A DNA stretch of 64,000 nucleotides from Nocardiopsis mwathae (GCF_014201195.1 NZ_JACHDS010000001.1:4898001-4962000); one strand, 5' to 3'; positions 35,633-48,834 are shown, counted from the first letter of the stretch. Notes: generated by a model not told the origin, from the sequence alone. Made by a program: numbers and translations.

Positions 35633-37074
35633 CAATCGCTCTCCGCTACGCCGCGTACTCCGACGTGGGATGCCTCCGCGAAGGCAACGAGGACTCCGCC
35701 TACGCCGGCCCCTACATCCTCGCGGTCGCCGACGGCATGGGCGGGCACGCCGGCGGCGAGATCGCCAGCTCGATCGCGATCTCGACGCTCATGGCGCTCG
35801 ACGACGACGTCCCACCGGCCGACGAGATGGCCTCCTCCCTCCAGCAGGCGGTCGACCTGGCCAACTCCACCCTCGCCCAGCGCGTCCGCGAGGAGCCCCG
35901 GCTGGAGAACATGGGGACGACGCTGACCGCCATGCTGTGGTCCGGCGCACGCGTGGCCCTGATCCACGTCGGTGACTCCCGTGCCTACCTCCTGCGCGAC
36001 GGCGAGTTCGGCCAGATCACCCACGACCACACCCTGGTGCAGACCCTTGTCGACGAGGGCAAGATCACCGAGGAGGAGGTCGCCACCCACCCCCAGCGGT
36101 CCCTGCTGCTGCGCGCGCTCGACGGCCGCAGCCAGGTCGACCCGGACATCTCCATCAGCGAGGCGCGGGTGGGCGACCGCTACCTGCTGTGCTCCGACGG
36201 CCTGTCCGGTGTCGTCAGCAAGGAGACCCTGCACGAGACCCTCACCTCGGAGACCAACCCGGACGCCGCGGCGCGGCGGCTGATCGACCTCGCCAACCGG
36301 GGCGGCGGGCCCGACAACATCACGGCCGTCGTCGCCGACGTCATCGACACCGCCACCGACCCGCGCGGCCCGACCCAGGAGCCGGCCGTCGTCGGCGCCG
36401 CCGACCAGCGGCGCGAGCCCGTCATGACCCCCGACACCCCGGCAGGGCGCGCCCAGGGGCTCAACAACCGCAGCGGCGACACCGCCGAGATGACCCGGCC
36501 GCCGGAGTTCGCCGCTTCCGGCGACGACTCCGAGCCCGAGCGGCGCACCCGCCGCTGGTGGCCGATGGTCGCCGCGTTCCTGGCGGTCTCCGCCCTCGTC
36601 GCCGGGGCCGGCTACTACTACGGCTCCAACTACATCAACAACCAGTACTTCATCGGCCCCACCGCCGACAGCAAGCACGTCGCGATCTTCCAGGGGATCA
36701 ACGAGGACATCGCCGGATACAGCCTGGCCGACCAGGTCCAGGACACCGAGATCCCGCTGGACCGGCTCCCCGAGAGCGAGCGCAACGCGGTCACCAACAC
36801 CATCCCGATGGGTGACCGGGCCGCGGCCGACGAGCGCGTCGAGGAGCTGCGCGCCAAGGCGCAGGACTGCGAGCGGGACCCGGAGTCCTGCGGGCTGCCG
36901 GCCGCGGCGTCCGAGGCCGACGCCGCCGACACGTCCGAGGCCACCGAGACGGCCGAGACGGCCGACCCGGCCGGCGGCTCCGATGACAGGGGCGCCGAGG
37001 CGAACCTCCCGCAGGGCGGCACCGGCGGTGCCGGCAACCCGGGCGAGCCCGCCACCGGGGGGCGCGATGAGTGA
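35629..37074 (+). CDS. pstP: PP2C-type Ser/Thr phosphatase PstP
   Basis: This 481-residue phosphatase reverses PknA/PknB signalling. The catalytic domain has the metal-binding residues in GNEDSAYAG, AVADGMGGHAGGE and LLCSDGLSG, and RGGGPDNITAVVADV at its end. A transmembrane segment lies near residue 315 (WWPMVAAFLAVSALVAG). An extracellular part of about 145 residues follows, ending in an acidic Ala/Glu/Gly-rich tail. It overlaps fhaB by four and rodA by eight bases. Confidence 0.95.
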   Translation: MTIALRYAAYSDVGCLREGNEDSAYAGPYILAVADGMGGHAGGEIASSIAISTLMALDDDVPPADEMASSLQQAVDLANSTLAQRVREEPRLENMGTTLTAMLWSGARVALIHVGDSRAYLLRDGEFGQITHDHTLVQTLVDEGKITEEEVATHPQRSLLLRALDGRSQVDPDISISEARVGDRYLLCSDGLSGVVSKETLHETLTSETNPDAAARRLIDLANRGGGPDNITAVVADVIDTATDPRGPTQEPAVVGAADQRREPVMTPDTPAGRAQGLNNRSGDTAEMTRPPEFAASGDDSEPERRTRRWWPMVAAFLAVSALVAGAGYYYGSNYINNQYFIGPTADSKHVAIFQGINEDIAGYSLADQVQDTEIPLDRLPESERNAVTNTIPMGDRAAADERVEELRAKAQDCERDPESCGLPAAASEADAADTSEATETAETADPAGGSDDRGAEANLPQGGTGGAGNPGEPATGGRDE

Positions 37075-38506
37075 GCCGACCACCGCGCTGCCGCCGGTCA
37101 AGCGGCGCAACGCGGAACTCGTGATGACGCTGTTCGCCATCGGCATCACCCTGTTCGCGATGATCGCGACGGGCCTGACGCGCAACGGCGAGGTCCCGCC
37201 CGACCTCATGCTCTACGGGGCGCTCTTCGGCGGGCTGGCGATCCTCGCGCACGTCTTCATCCGCTTCTTCGCGCCGTGGTCCGACCCGCTGCTGCTGCCG
37301 CTGGCCGTCCTGCTCAACGGCCTGGGCATCGCGATGCTCTACCGGCTGTTCGAGTCCACGGGCGACACCGACCACGGCAGCGCGTCGAGTCAGCTGATGC
37401 TGACGGCGATCAGCCTGGTGGTGTTCGCGGGTGTCGTGTACTTCCTGAAGGAGCCGCGCACGCTGCAGCGGTACCCCTACCTCTTCGGGCTCGCCTCGAT
37501 CTTCCTGCTGCTGCTCCCGCTGATCCCCGGCCTGGGCATGACCGTCCTGGGCGCCCGGCGCTGGATCAACGTCGGCTTCACCACACTGCAGCCGTCCGAG
37601 TTCGCGCAGATCACCCTGGTGATCTTCCTGGCCGGCTACCTCGTCAGCAAGCGCGATGTGCTCTCCCTGGCCAGCAAGCAGATCAAGATCGGCCCGCTCA
37701 AGATCCTCGACGTACCGCGGATGCGCGACATGGCGCCCATGGCCGCCATGTGGGGCCTGTGCATCATCGTGCTGGTCATCCTGATGAACGACCTGGGCAC
37801 GTCGCTGCTGCTGTACGGCACCTTCCTGGCGATGATCTACGTTGCGACGCACCGGTCGTCCTGGATCATCATCGGGCTGACCGCGTTCTTCGGCGCCTGC
37901 GCCGCGCTCTACCCGTTCGTCTCGCACTTCCGGGTGCGCATGGTGACCTGGCTGGATGCGTTCAACCCCGAGGTGTTCTGCACGGACGCGGTCCGGTCGA
38001 ACCCCGAGGCCTACTGCATGATCCCGGGAAACGGCAACAGCCAGCAGCTGGTGCAGGGCCTGTTCGCGATGGCCGAGGGCGGTGTCACCGGGCAGGGGAT
38101 GGGCGGCGGCAAGCCGGGCTTCGTCCCCGAGGTCTACAACGACTTCATCATCACCGCCTTCGGTGAGGAGCTCGGCCTGGCCGGGCTGATGGTCATGTTC
38201 ATGGCACTGGCCCTGCTGGCGCAGCGGGGACTGCGGATCGCGCTGGCCTCCAAGGAGCTCTTCATCAAGATGCTGGCCTCGGGCCTGGCATTCGTGATCG
38301 CCTTCCAGAGCTTCATCGTCATCGCGGGCGTCACCCGGATCACCCCGATGACCGGCGCCGCCCTGCCGTTCATCGCCAAGGGCGGCTCCGCCCTGCTGTC
38401 GAGCTGGATCATGCTCGCGCTGCTGGTGCGGATGAGCAACAACGCGCGCAAGCCGGCCCCGCAGGCCATCCAGGACGAAGGCATGACGCAGGTGATCTCC
38501 CGATGA
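37067..38506 (+). CDS. rodA: SEDS-family peptidoglycan polymerase RodA/FtsW, copy 1
   Basis: This 479-residue protein has about ten transmembrane helices. SEDS features include GARRWINVGFTTLQPSEFAQ, NDLGTSLLLYGTFLAMIYVA and FGEELGLAGLM. It polymerises glycan strands from lipid II with a class B PBP, encoded immediately downstream. The ATG at 37067 overlaps pstP; the frame extends upstream without homology. Its stop overlaps pbpA (ATGA). A second, clearly related copy lies at 41814-43217. Confidence 0.94.
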   Translation: MSEPTTALPPVKRRNAELVMTLFAIGITLFAMIATGLTRNGEVPPDLMLYGALFGGLAILAHVFIRFFAPWSDPLLLPLAVLLNGLGIAMLYRLFESTGDTDHGSASSQLMLTAISLVVFAGVVYFLKEPRTLQRYPYLFGLASIFLLLLPLIPGLGMTVLGARRWINVGFTTLQPSEFAQITLVIFLAGYLVSKRDVLSLASKQIKIGPLKILDVPRMRDMAPMAAMWGLCIIVLVILMNDLGTSLLLYGTFLAMIYVATHRSSWIIIGLTAFFGACAALYPFVSHFRVRMVTWLDAFNPEVFCTDAVRSNPEAYCMIPGNGNSQQLVQGLFAMAEGGVTGQGMGGGKPGFVPEVYNDFIITAFGEELGLAGLMVMFMALALLAQRGLRIALASKELFIKMLASGLAFVIAFQSFIVIAGVTRITPMTGAALPFIAKGGSALLSSWIMLALLVRMSNNARKPAPQAIQDEGMTQVISR

Positions 38507-39941
38507 ACACGCCCATCCGACGCCTCGCCGTCTTCGTTCTCGCACTGTTCGGCGTGCTGATGCTGAACGCCACCTGGCTGCAGCTGTTCCACGCCGACGC
38601 GCTGCGCACCCACGAGTTCAACGGCAGACAGTTCGCCGACCGGCTCAAGGAGCCGCGCGGCACGATCTTCGCCGCCAACGAGACCAAGGTCGCCGAGTCC
38701 GAGCCGGTCGGAGGCGACAGCGACAACCTGCAGCGCGAGTACCCCGGGGGTCCGCTGTACGCCCACGTCGTGGGCACGTTCAGCCCCACCGGCGCCACCG
38801 GCATCGAGGAGGCGCAGAACGCCCTGCTCACCGGCGACGACGACCGGCTCGCGGTGCGGAACTTCGTCGACACGCTCACCGGCAACGAGCGCGAGGGCGC
38901 CAGCGTCGAGCTGACCATCGACCCCAAGGTGCAGGAGGCCGCGCTGGAGGGGCTGAGCGCGCTCGGCAAGAACGGCGCCGCGGTCGCGCTCGACCCGAAG
39001 ACCGGTGCCGTCCTCGCCTCGGTCAGCGTCCCCACGTTCGACCCCAACGAGGTCACCAGCGTCACCGACCCCGAGGACTCCCTGAAGAAGTGGAACGAGC
39101 TGGAGCAGGACAGCGACAAGCCGCTGCTCAACCGCGCGTTCAACGAGCGCTACCCGCCGGGCTCGACGTTCAAGGTGGTCACCGCGGCCGCCGCCCTGGA
39201 GGACGGGGCCACCCCGGAGTCCACCAAGGACGCCCCCGCCTCGCTCGACCTGGGTGCCCCGCTGCCCAACGCGTGGGGCGGGCCGTGCAACGGGGGGCAG
39301 CCTGACTCGCTCGCGCACTCCATCGAGCAGTCCTGCAACACCTCCATGGCGAACTGGGCGATCGATCTGGGCGGCCAGAAGCTGTCCGACCAGGCCACGG
39401 CGTTCGGATTCAACAGCGGCAAGGTGCAGACGCCGCTGGAGGCCGTCGAGAGCCTGTCCCCCGCAGAGACCGACCGCAACACCCTTGGCCGCGCAGGCAT
39501 CGGCCAGGGCAACAACGAGGCGACCCCGCTGCAGATGGCCATGGTCGCCGCCGGCATCGCCAATAAGGGTGAGGTCATGAAGCCCTACCTGGTGGAGTCG
39601 GTCAAGGATTCCGACGCGTCCGTCGTCGAGTCGGCCCAGCAGGAGAAGTTGTCCACCGCCGTCAGCGCCAAGACCGCCCAGGAGCTGACCGACATGATGG
39701 TCCTGGTCACCGAGGGCCAGGACGCATCCGCCCCGGGCGCGCAGATCCCGGGGGTGCAGGTGGCCGGCAAGACCGGTACGGCCGAGGTCGGCGACGGATC
39801 CACGCACAACTGGTTCATCTCCTTCGCCCCCGCGAACGATCCCAAGATCGCCGTCGCGGTCGTCGTGGAGCGGGGCAACGACAGCGGTGGCCGGGCCGCC
39901 GCTCCCGTCGCGAAGAAGATGATGGAAGCGGTGATCAACGA

Positions 39942-39945
<4 letters not shown>
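38503..39945 (+). CDS. pbpA: Class B penicillin-binding protein PbpA, copy 1
   Basis: This 480-residue transpeptidase is anchored by one N-terminal helix (LAVFVLALFGVLMLNATWL). The catalytic motifs are STFK (near residue 224, in PPGSTFKVVT), SCN (near 277, in EQSCNTSMANWA) and KTGTAE (near 423). It crosslinks new peptidoglycan and is the expected partner of the RodA encoded just before it. The stop overlaps the pknA start (GTGA). A related copy lies at 43214-44674. Confidence 0.94.
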
Positions 39946-41537
<1,592 letters not shown>

Positions 41538-41558
41538 CCGCACCCGTAGCAGGCACCT

Positions 41559-41594
41559 CGGCGGTGCCGCGCGCCAAGGCGCGCGGCACCGCCG
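41559..41594 (+). terminator. Hairpin terminator after pknA
   Basis: CGGCGGTGCCGCGCGCC and its exact complement are separated by AA, giving a 17-bp stem. It lies 22 bases after the pknA stop and would end the fhaA-to-pknA transcript before the second rodA-pbpA pair. Confidence 0.75.
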
Positions 41595-41598
41595 TGTC

Positions 41599-41663
41599 GT
41601 TGTTCTCGGCGGAGTGCACCGGAAATCCGCCGCCGGAATCCGGTGCACTCCGCCGAGAACAAC
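41599..41663. repeat. Perfect 24-bp inverted repeat
   Basis: GTTGTTCTCGGCGGAGTGCA, continuing CCGG, returns as its exact complement after a 17-base spacer (AAATCCGCCGCCGGAAT). It follows directly on the pknA terminator hairpin. It may be a second terminator or a palindromic intergenic repeat; no promoter for the second rodA is visible inside it. Confidence 0.7.
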
Positions 41664-41813
41664 GGAGCGACGGGGTGGCGTCGGGCGGAGCTCAGGCTTA
41701 GAGCGGGGCGGACGGGGACATATAGATCGGTGTGAGTGGATCACTCACACGGCCGCACGGTCGGCAGGCCGGCCGGTGCGCACGGTCGGCACAATGCCCT
41801 GGCGGAGGCCGTC

Positions 41814-43217
41814 GTGGCTGCATCTTCTACCGCACTTCCGCAGGTCAAACGGCGCAACGCCGAACTGGTGATGACGGTCTTCGCCATCGCCATCACACTG
41901 TTCGCGATGGTCGAGGCGGGGCTGACCCGCAACGGGGAGATCCCGCCCGACCTCGCCCTGTTCGGCGGCCTCTTCGGGGGGCTGGCGCTCCTCGCGCACG
42001 TCTTCATCCGCTTCTTCGCCCCGTGGTCCGACCCGCTGCTGTTACCCCTGGCCGTCCTGCTCAACGGCCTGGGCATCGCGATGCTGTGGCGGCTGTTCGA
42101 GGCCACCGGCGACACGGAGAGCGGCAGCGCGTCGAACCAGCTGATGCTGACCGCGCTCAGCATGGCGGTCTTCGCCGGGATCGTGTTTTTCCTCAAGGAC
42201 CCGCGCAAACTGCAGCGCTACCCCTACCTCATGGCGGTGGGGGCGGTGCTGCTGCTCATGCTGCCGCTGCTGCCCGACCCGATCGGGCGGACGGTCAACG
42301 GCGCACGGCAGTGGGTGAACTTCGGCTTCACCGCACTGCAGCCCTCGGAGTTCGCCAAGATCGCGCTGATCATCTTCCTGTCGGGGTACATGGTCACCAA
42401 GCGGGACGCGATGGCGCTGGTGAACCGGCAGATCAGGGTGGGGTCCGTCAAGCTGCTGGGGCTGCCCCGGCTGCGCGACACCGCGCCGATGGCGTTCATG
42501 TGGGGTTTCTGCATCATCGTGCTGGTCGGCCTGATGAACGACCTGGGCACCGCGCTGCTGCTGTTCGGCACCTTCCTGGCGATGGTGTACGTGGCCACGC
42601 ACCGGGCCTCGTGGATCGTCCTGGGCCTGGTGCCGTTCTTCGCGGCCTGCTATGCGCTGTACTTCGTCGTCCCGCACTTCCGCGTGCGGGTCAACACGTG
42701 GCTGCACCCGTTCGAGCCGGGCATCATCGACGGTCCGGTGGGCGGCAACAGTGAGCAGCTGGTCCGCGGACTGTTCGCGATGGCCGAGGGCGGGGTGGTC
42801 GGCACCGGGTTGGGCGGCGGCCAGCCGGGGTTCGTCCCCGAGGTGCAGAACGACTTCATCTTCTCCGCGTTCGCCGAGGAGCTGGGCCTCACCGGCGTGA
42901 TGACGATCCTGCTGGTGCTGATGCTGCTGGTGGAGCGGGGGCTGCGGATCGCGCTGGCGTCCCAGGAGCTGTTCGTCAAGATGTGCGCCTCGGGGCTGGC
43001 GTTCCTGCTGGGCTTCCAGACCTTCGTGGTCATCGGCGGGGTCACCCGGGTCATCCCGCTGACCGGCGCGACCATCCCGTTCGTCGCCAAGGGCGGGTCG
43101 GCGCTGCTGTCGAGCTGGATCATCCTGGCCCTGCTCGTGCGGATGAGCAACAACGCGCGCAAGCCGGGACCCCAGGCTCTCCAGGACGAGGGGTCGACGC
43201 AGGTGATCTCGCGATGA
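41814..43217 (+). CDS. SEDS-family peptidoglycan polymerase RodA/FtsW, copy 2
   Basis: This roughly 467-residue protein is closely similar to copy 1 along its length. It shares blocks such as TRNGEIPPDLALFGGLFGG, GARQWVNFGFTALQPSEFAK and NDLGTALLLFGTFLAMVYVA. GTG at 41814 follows GGAGG at six bases; an ATG at 41736 in frame is less well supported. Its stop overlaps the second pbpA (ATGA). It appears intact, so a functional duplicate is likely. Confidence 0.92.
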   Translation: MAASSTALPQVKRRNAELVMTVFAIAITLFAMVEAGLTRNGEIPPDLALFGGLFGGLALLAHVFIRFFAPWSDPLLLPLAVLLNGLGIAMLWRLFEATGDTESGSASNQLMLTALSMAVFAGIVFFLKDPRKLQRYPYLMAVGAVLLLMLPLLPDPIGRTVNGARQWVNFGFTALQPSEFAKIALIIFLSGYMVTKRDAMALVNRQIRVGSVKLLGLPRLRDTAPMAFMWGFCIIVLVGLMNDLGTALLLFGTFLAMVYVATHRASWIVLGLVPFFAACYALYFVVPHFRVRVNTWLHPFEPGIIDGPVGGNSEQLVRGLFAMAEGGVVGTGLGGGQPGFVPEVQNDFIFSAFAEELGLTGVMTILLVLMLLVERGLRIALASQELFVKMCASGLAFLLGFQTFVVIGGVTRVIPLTGATIPFVAKGGSALLSSWIILALLVRMSNNARKPGPQALQDEGSTQVISR

Positions 43218-44674
43218 ACCGGTCGATCCGCAGGCTCTCGGTGTTCCTTATGGCGCTGTTCGTGGTGCTGCTCCTCAACGTCACCTGGATCCAGGGTTTC
43301 CAGGCCGAGGAGCTGCGGGAGAACGAGCACAACACCCGCCGCTACCTGGATCGGTTGCAGGAGCCGCGGGGGCCGATCGTCATCGGGGAGACGCGGGCGG
43401 CGTACTCCACGCCGCTGGAGAGCACGAGCGGCGGCGGCCAGGTGCGCTACCAGCGCGAGTACCCCGAGGGGCCGCTGTACTCCCACGTCGTGGGCACGTT
43501 CCGGACCACCGGCGCCTCGGGGATCGAGGACAGCGAGAACGAGCTGCTCAACGGCACCGACGACCGGCTCGCGGTGCGCAACCTCATCGACCTGCTCACC
43601 GGGGAGCGGCCCACCGGCGCGACCGTCGCCCTGACCCTCGACCCCGCCGCACAGCGGGCCGCCCGGGACGGCTTGGCGCAGCTGGGCCGCAACGGGGCGG
43701 CCGTCGCCCTGGATCCGTCGACCGGGGCGGTACTGGCCGCCTACTCCGCGCCCACCTTCGACCCCGGCGAGGTCACCAGCGTGACGCACCCGCAGGCAGC
43801 GGCGGATCGCTGGGAGCAGCTGTCCGCGGCCGACAGCCAGCCGCTCCTCAACCGGGCGTTCAACCAGACCTACCCGCCGGGTTCGGCGTTCAAGATCGTC
43901 ACCGCCGCAGCGGCGCTGGAGAACGGGGCGACCCCGGAATCCACCCAGCCCGCGCCGGCCGTGCTGGCCCTCCCCCAGGGCGGGACCCTCCCCAACGCGT
44001 TCAGCGGACCGTGCAACGACGGCGCCCCCGACACTCTGGCGCACTCCATCGAGATCTCCTGCAATACCTCGATGGCCAACTGGGCCCTGGCGCTCGGCGA
44101 GGACGAGATGCGCGAGCAGGCCGAGCGCTTCGGCTTCGACCGCCCCGGGCTGGAGATCCCGTCCCCCGTCGCCCAGAGCGTGTATCCGACGGGGATGGGC
44201 GGCAGCAGCCTCGCGCAGACCGGGATCGGCCAGTTCGACGTGCGGGCCACTCCGCTGCAGATGGCGATGGTCGCCGCGGGTGTCGCCAACGGCGGCGAGG
44301 TCATGAGGCCCTATCTCGTGGACCGGATCGCCGACGCCGACCTGGAGCCCATCATGCGGACGCGGCCGGAGGCGTACGGCGAGGCGATGAGCGCGCACAC
44401 CGCCGAGCAGCTGACGCGCATGATGGTCAGCGTCACCGAGGGCGCCCAGGGATCCGGGCGCTCGGCCGCGATCCCGGGGGTGCAGGTGGCGGGGAAGACC
44501 GGGACGGCGGAGACGAGCGGGCCGACGCACAACTGGTTCATCGCCTTCGCCCCGGCGGACGACCCCCGGGTGGCGGTGGCGGTCGTGGTCGAGCACGGCG
44601 GCGGCAGCGGGGGGACGCTGGCCGCACCCATCGCGCGGTCGATCATCCAGGCCGTACTGGACGCGCCCTCCTGA
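43214..44674 (+). CDS. Class B penicillin-binding protein PbpA, copy 2
   Basis: This 486-residue transpeptidase has an N-terminal anchor (LSVFLMALFVVLLLNVTWI). Motifs are SAFK (near residue 224), SCN (near 282) and KTGTAE (near 428). It is paralogous to the protein at 38503-39945 but more diverged than the RodA pair: the region around LYSHVVGTFRTTGASGIEDS is alike, the segment following the N-terminal anchor is not. All catalytic residues are present. Confidence 0.92.
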   Translation: MNRSIRRLSVFLMALFVVLLLNVTWIQGFQAEELRENEHNTRRYLDRLQEPRGPIVIGETRAAYSTPLESTSGGGQVRYQREYPEGPLYSHVVGTFRTTGASGIEDSENELLNGTDDRLAVRNLIDLLTGERPTGATVALTLDPAAQRAARDGLAQLGRNGAAVALDPSTGAVLAAYSAPTFDPGEVTSVTHPQAAADRWEQLSAADSQPLLNRAFNQTYPPGSAFKIVTAAAALENGATPESTQPAPAVLALPQGGTLPNAFSGPCNDGAPDTLAHSIEISCNTSMANWALALGEDEMREQAERFGFDRPGLEIPSPVAQSVYPTGMGGSSLAQTGIGQFDVRATPLQMAMVAAGVANGGEVMRPYLVDRIADADLEPIMRTRPEAYGEAMSAHTAEQLTRMMVSVTEGAQGSGRSAAIPGVQVAGKTGTAETSGPTHNWFIAFAPADDPRVAVAVVVEHGGGSGGTLAAPIARSIIQAVLDAPS

Positions 44675-45012
44675 AGCGAGCCACCGCAGCACACCCGTGA
44701 GCAGGGAGAACTCAGGCGGGGCGGGTGAAGGGCCGAGTTGCCCGGGTTCGGCCAGGCGATCCGCGGGTCGGTAGACACGCCACGATAAGCTGACCGACGG
44801 AGAACTACACTCCTGTACCGATCGGCGGGATTCGGGTGCCATCGGACGCGGCGAACACCCAAGATGGTACAGCGCACGCGCGCGCCGCCACGAGGTCCGC
44901 GGACGCGGGTCCGGCTGTCGAAGACGAGTGGTAAAGGCACCAGACACGAGAACTCACCAGGTGACGGCGGACCGCTGCCGCCACCGCGGAGATACGAGGA
45001 ACAGTTCACGAC
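44675..45012. other. Intergenic region upstream of pknB
   Basis: No gene is supported in these 338 bases. The size and position imply that pknB has its own promoter rather than being read only from the rodA-pbpA pair. I could not identify convincing -35/-10 elements. Confidence 0.5.
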
Positions 45013-46827
<1,815 letters not shown>

Positions 46828-46971
46828 CCGTTCCGGATCGCCGGGCGGTTTTCGGCGAGATGCAGCGCAGCGGCGGTCGGCGGGCCGTCCGGATGCCGAC
46901 CGCTGCGCAGTGCGTACACTGGGGTAATCTTCACGCGTAAGTACCGGCCGATTCGTTTTGGAGCAGCGACC

Positions 46972-47226
46972 GTGCCCAAGTCCCGCAACGATCGCAAGAA
47001 GAAGGCCGTCTACACGCCACCGCCGTCGTCGGCGAAGCCGAAGGTCAGCCCGCGGTGGCTGGTGCCGACGATGCTCGGGTTCGGCATCCTCGGCATCTTG
47101 TGGATCGCGGTGTACTACATCGCCGGGACGATGGTGCCTATCATGCAGGATCTGGGCAACTGGAACCTGGCGATCGGGTTCGGCGGAATCATCATCTGCG
47201 TCATCTTGTCCACACGCTGGCACTGA
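46972..47226 (+). CDS. crgA: Cell division protein CrgA
   Basis: This 84-residue protein has a basic N-terminus (MPKSRNDRKKKAVYTPPP) and two transmembrane helices (LVPTMLGFGILGILWIAVYY and IGFGGIIICVILSTRW). That is the standard CrgA layout and length. CrgA coordinates Z-ring formation and links FtsI/PBP and Wag31 to the divisome. Its last codons contain a DnaA-box-like TTGTCCACA. Confidence 0.94.
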   Translation: MPKSRNDRKKKAVYTPPPSSAKPKVSPRWLVPTMLGFGILGILWIAVYYIAGTMVPIMQDLGNWNLAIGFGGIIICVILSTRWH

Positions 47227-47328
47227 CGTCGCATTTCCCGTGTTTCCCCTGCTCAGACAGGGCAATTGGGGCCATCACAACAACCGGTGAACGTTGTATC
47301 CACAGAGTTATCCACAGCCTGTGGGGAG
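47206..47328. promoter_or_regulatory. DnaA-box cluster at the end of crgA
   Basis: TTGTCCACA, the usual actinobacterial DnaA box, lies at 47206-47214 inside crgA. TTATCCACA, a perfect box, lies at 47308-47316, with GTATCCACA at 47296-47304, 12 bases before it. TGTGGGGAG at 47320-47328 is a weaker inverted box. The non-coding ones are all within 33 bases. The gene order of the window places it near oriC, but no dnaA or dnaN is here, so this is not oriC itself. Confidence 0.5.
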
Positions 47329-47379
47329 TTGCGTCCTGCGCACCGAAAAGCCGTTTCCCGTCCACCACGGGAACACGTG

Positions 47380-47417
47380 ACGGGGCCGGGGAGCAGTGAA
47401 CTGCTCCCCGGCCCCGT
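47380..47417. terminator. Bidirectional terminator between crgA and rhomboid gene
   Basis: ACGGGGCCGGGGAGCAG and its exact complement flank the loop TGAA, giving a 17-bp stem between the convergent crgA and rhomboid genes. There is no U-tract. Confidence 0.8.
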
Positions 47418-47436
47418 CCGTTTCTCGGCGTCGCCG

Positions 47437-48297
47437 TCAGCCCAGCCAGTACAGGGTGCCGGCGTAGGCCAGCACCACCAGCAACAGCGCGCAGACACCC
47501 GTCGCGGCCGCGTGGATGGCCGTCCGGTGCGGCGCCGACTGGCGCGGCAGGTAGGCGTAGACGCCCGCCAGGGCGAGCCCGGTGACGAGCCCACCGATGT
47601 GCCCGGTCCACGAGATGTTCGGGACCAGGAACGTGATCACCAGGTTCACGGCCAGCAGGCCGACGATGAACCGGGTGTCGAGCCCGAGCCGCTTACCGAT
47701 CACGAACACCGCGCCGAACAGGCCGAAGATCGCGCCCGAGGCACCCACCGACAGCTGGGTCGGCTGCACGAGCAGGGTGAGCACCGACCCGCCGATGGCG
47801 CTGAGCACCCACAGGGCCAGGTAGCGGGCGTGGCCGAGCCATCTCTCCAGCTGCGGGCCGATGACGTACAGGGCGAAGCCGTTGAACAGCAGGTGCATCA
47901 CCCCGCCGTGCAGGAACGCGGCGGTGATCAGGCGGTACCACTCGCCCTCCACCATGGCTGCGCCGCCGTGCATCCCGAACAGCACCGTCAGCTGCGGGGA
48001 ACCCATCTGCGCCAGGAACACGGCGACGATGAGACCCAGCAGCGTCCACGTCACATAGGGGCCCTGCACGACCTTCCCGCCGAAGGCGGTGCGCGCCTGG
48101 CGCATCGACTTCTGCCCCTCGGCGACGCACTCCACACAGTGGAAGCCCACGGCGGCGTCGCGCATGCAGTCGGGGCAGACCGGCCGCTCACATCGGGTGC
48201 ACCGGACGTAGGTCTCCCGGTCGGTGTGCCGGAAGCAGGTGGGGACGGCGTTCTCCCCTGCCCCGGATCCGGGGTGGGGAGTCGGGGGGAGGCTCAT
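47437..48297 (-). CDS. Rhomboid-family intramembrane serine protease
   Basis: This 286-residue protein has an N-terminal zinc-binding B-box-like segment (CFRHTDRETYVRCTRCERPV, then CPDC and CVEC). A six- to seven-helix rhomboid domain follows with the Ser nucleophile in GASGAIFGLFG and the His in WTGHIGGLVTG. The HGGVMHLLFNGFALY block supplies the oxyanion-side residues. It cleaves transmembrane substrates; none are known here. Confidence 0.92.
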   Translation of the reverse strand: MSLPPTPHPGSGAGENAVPTCFRHTDRETYVRCTRCERPVCPDCMRDAAVGFHCVECVAEGQKSMRQARTAFGGKVVQGPYVTWTLLGLIVAVFLAQMGSPQLTVLFGMHGGAAMVEGEWYRLITAAFLHGGVMHLLFNGFALYVIGPQLERWLGHARYLALWVLSAIGGSVLTLLVQPTQLSVGASGAIFGLFGAVFVIGKRLGLDTRFIVGLLAVNLVITFLVPNISWTGHIGGLVTGLALAGVYAYLPRQSAPHRTAIHAAATGVCALLLVVLAYAGTLYWLG

Positions 48298-48306
48298 CGG
48301 CCGGCC

Positions 48307-48834
48307 CTAGCCCCGCTCGATCTCGACGGACGTGATGGTGACGTCTTCAAGCGGGCGGTCCTGCGGGTTGGTCGCGACCTTGGAGATGGCTTCGACGATG
48401 TCGGTGCCCTCGACGACCTCACCGAAGATGGTGTGCTTATTGTTCAGCCAGTCGGGCGTGCCGACGGTGATGAAGAACTGCGAGCCGTTGGTGTTGGGGC
48501 CGGCGTTGGCCATCGCCAGCAGGTACGGGCGGTCGAACTTCAGACCGGAGTCGAACTCGTCCTTGAACTTGTAGCCGGGGCCGCCGCGGCCGTTACCCAG
48601 CGGGTCGCCGCCCTGGAGCATGAACTTGTCGATGACCCGGTGGAAGATCGTGCCGTCGTAGAGCTTGGCGGTGGAGGGCTGGCCCGTGGTGGGGTCGATC
48701 CACTGCTTCGTGCCCTCGGCAAGGCCGACGAAGTTCGCGACCGTCTCCGGGGACTCCTCGGCGAAGAGCCGGACGACGATCGTTCCCTTGGTGGTGTTCA
48801 GCCGAGCATGGATTCGGCCGTTGACTTCGGACAC
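48307..48834 (-). CDS. Cyclophilin-type peptidyl-prolyl isomerase
   Basis: This 175-residue cytosolic cyclophilin has the catalytic Arg in FHRVIDKFMLQGGDP and the binding-pocket residues in NGSQFFITVGTPDWLNNKHT and IFGEVVEG. No signal peptide is present. It speeds proline isomerisation during protein folding. Its place beside the rhomboid and crgA genes is conserved in actinobacteria. Confidence 0.95.
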   Translation of the reverse strand: MSEVNGRIHARLNTTKGTIVVRLFAEESPETVANFVGLAEGTKQWIDPTTGQPSTAKLYDGTIFHRVIDKFMLQGGDPLGNGRGGPGYKFKDEFDSGLKFDRPYLLAMANAGPNTNGSQFFITVGTPDWLNNKHTIFGEVVEGTDIVEAISKVATNPQDRPLEDVTITSVEIERG

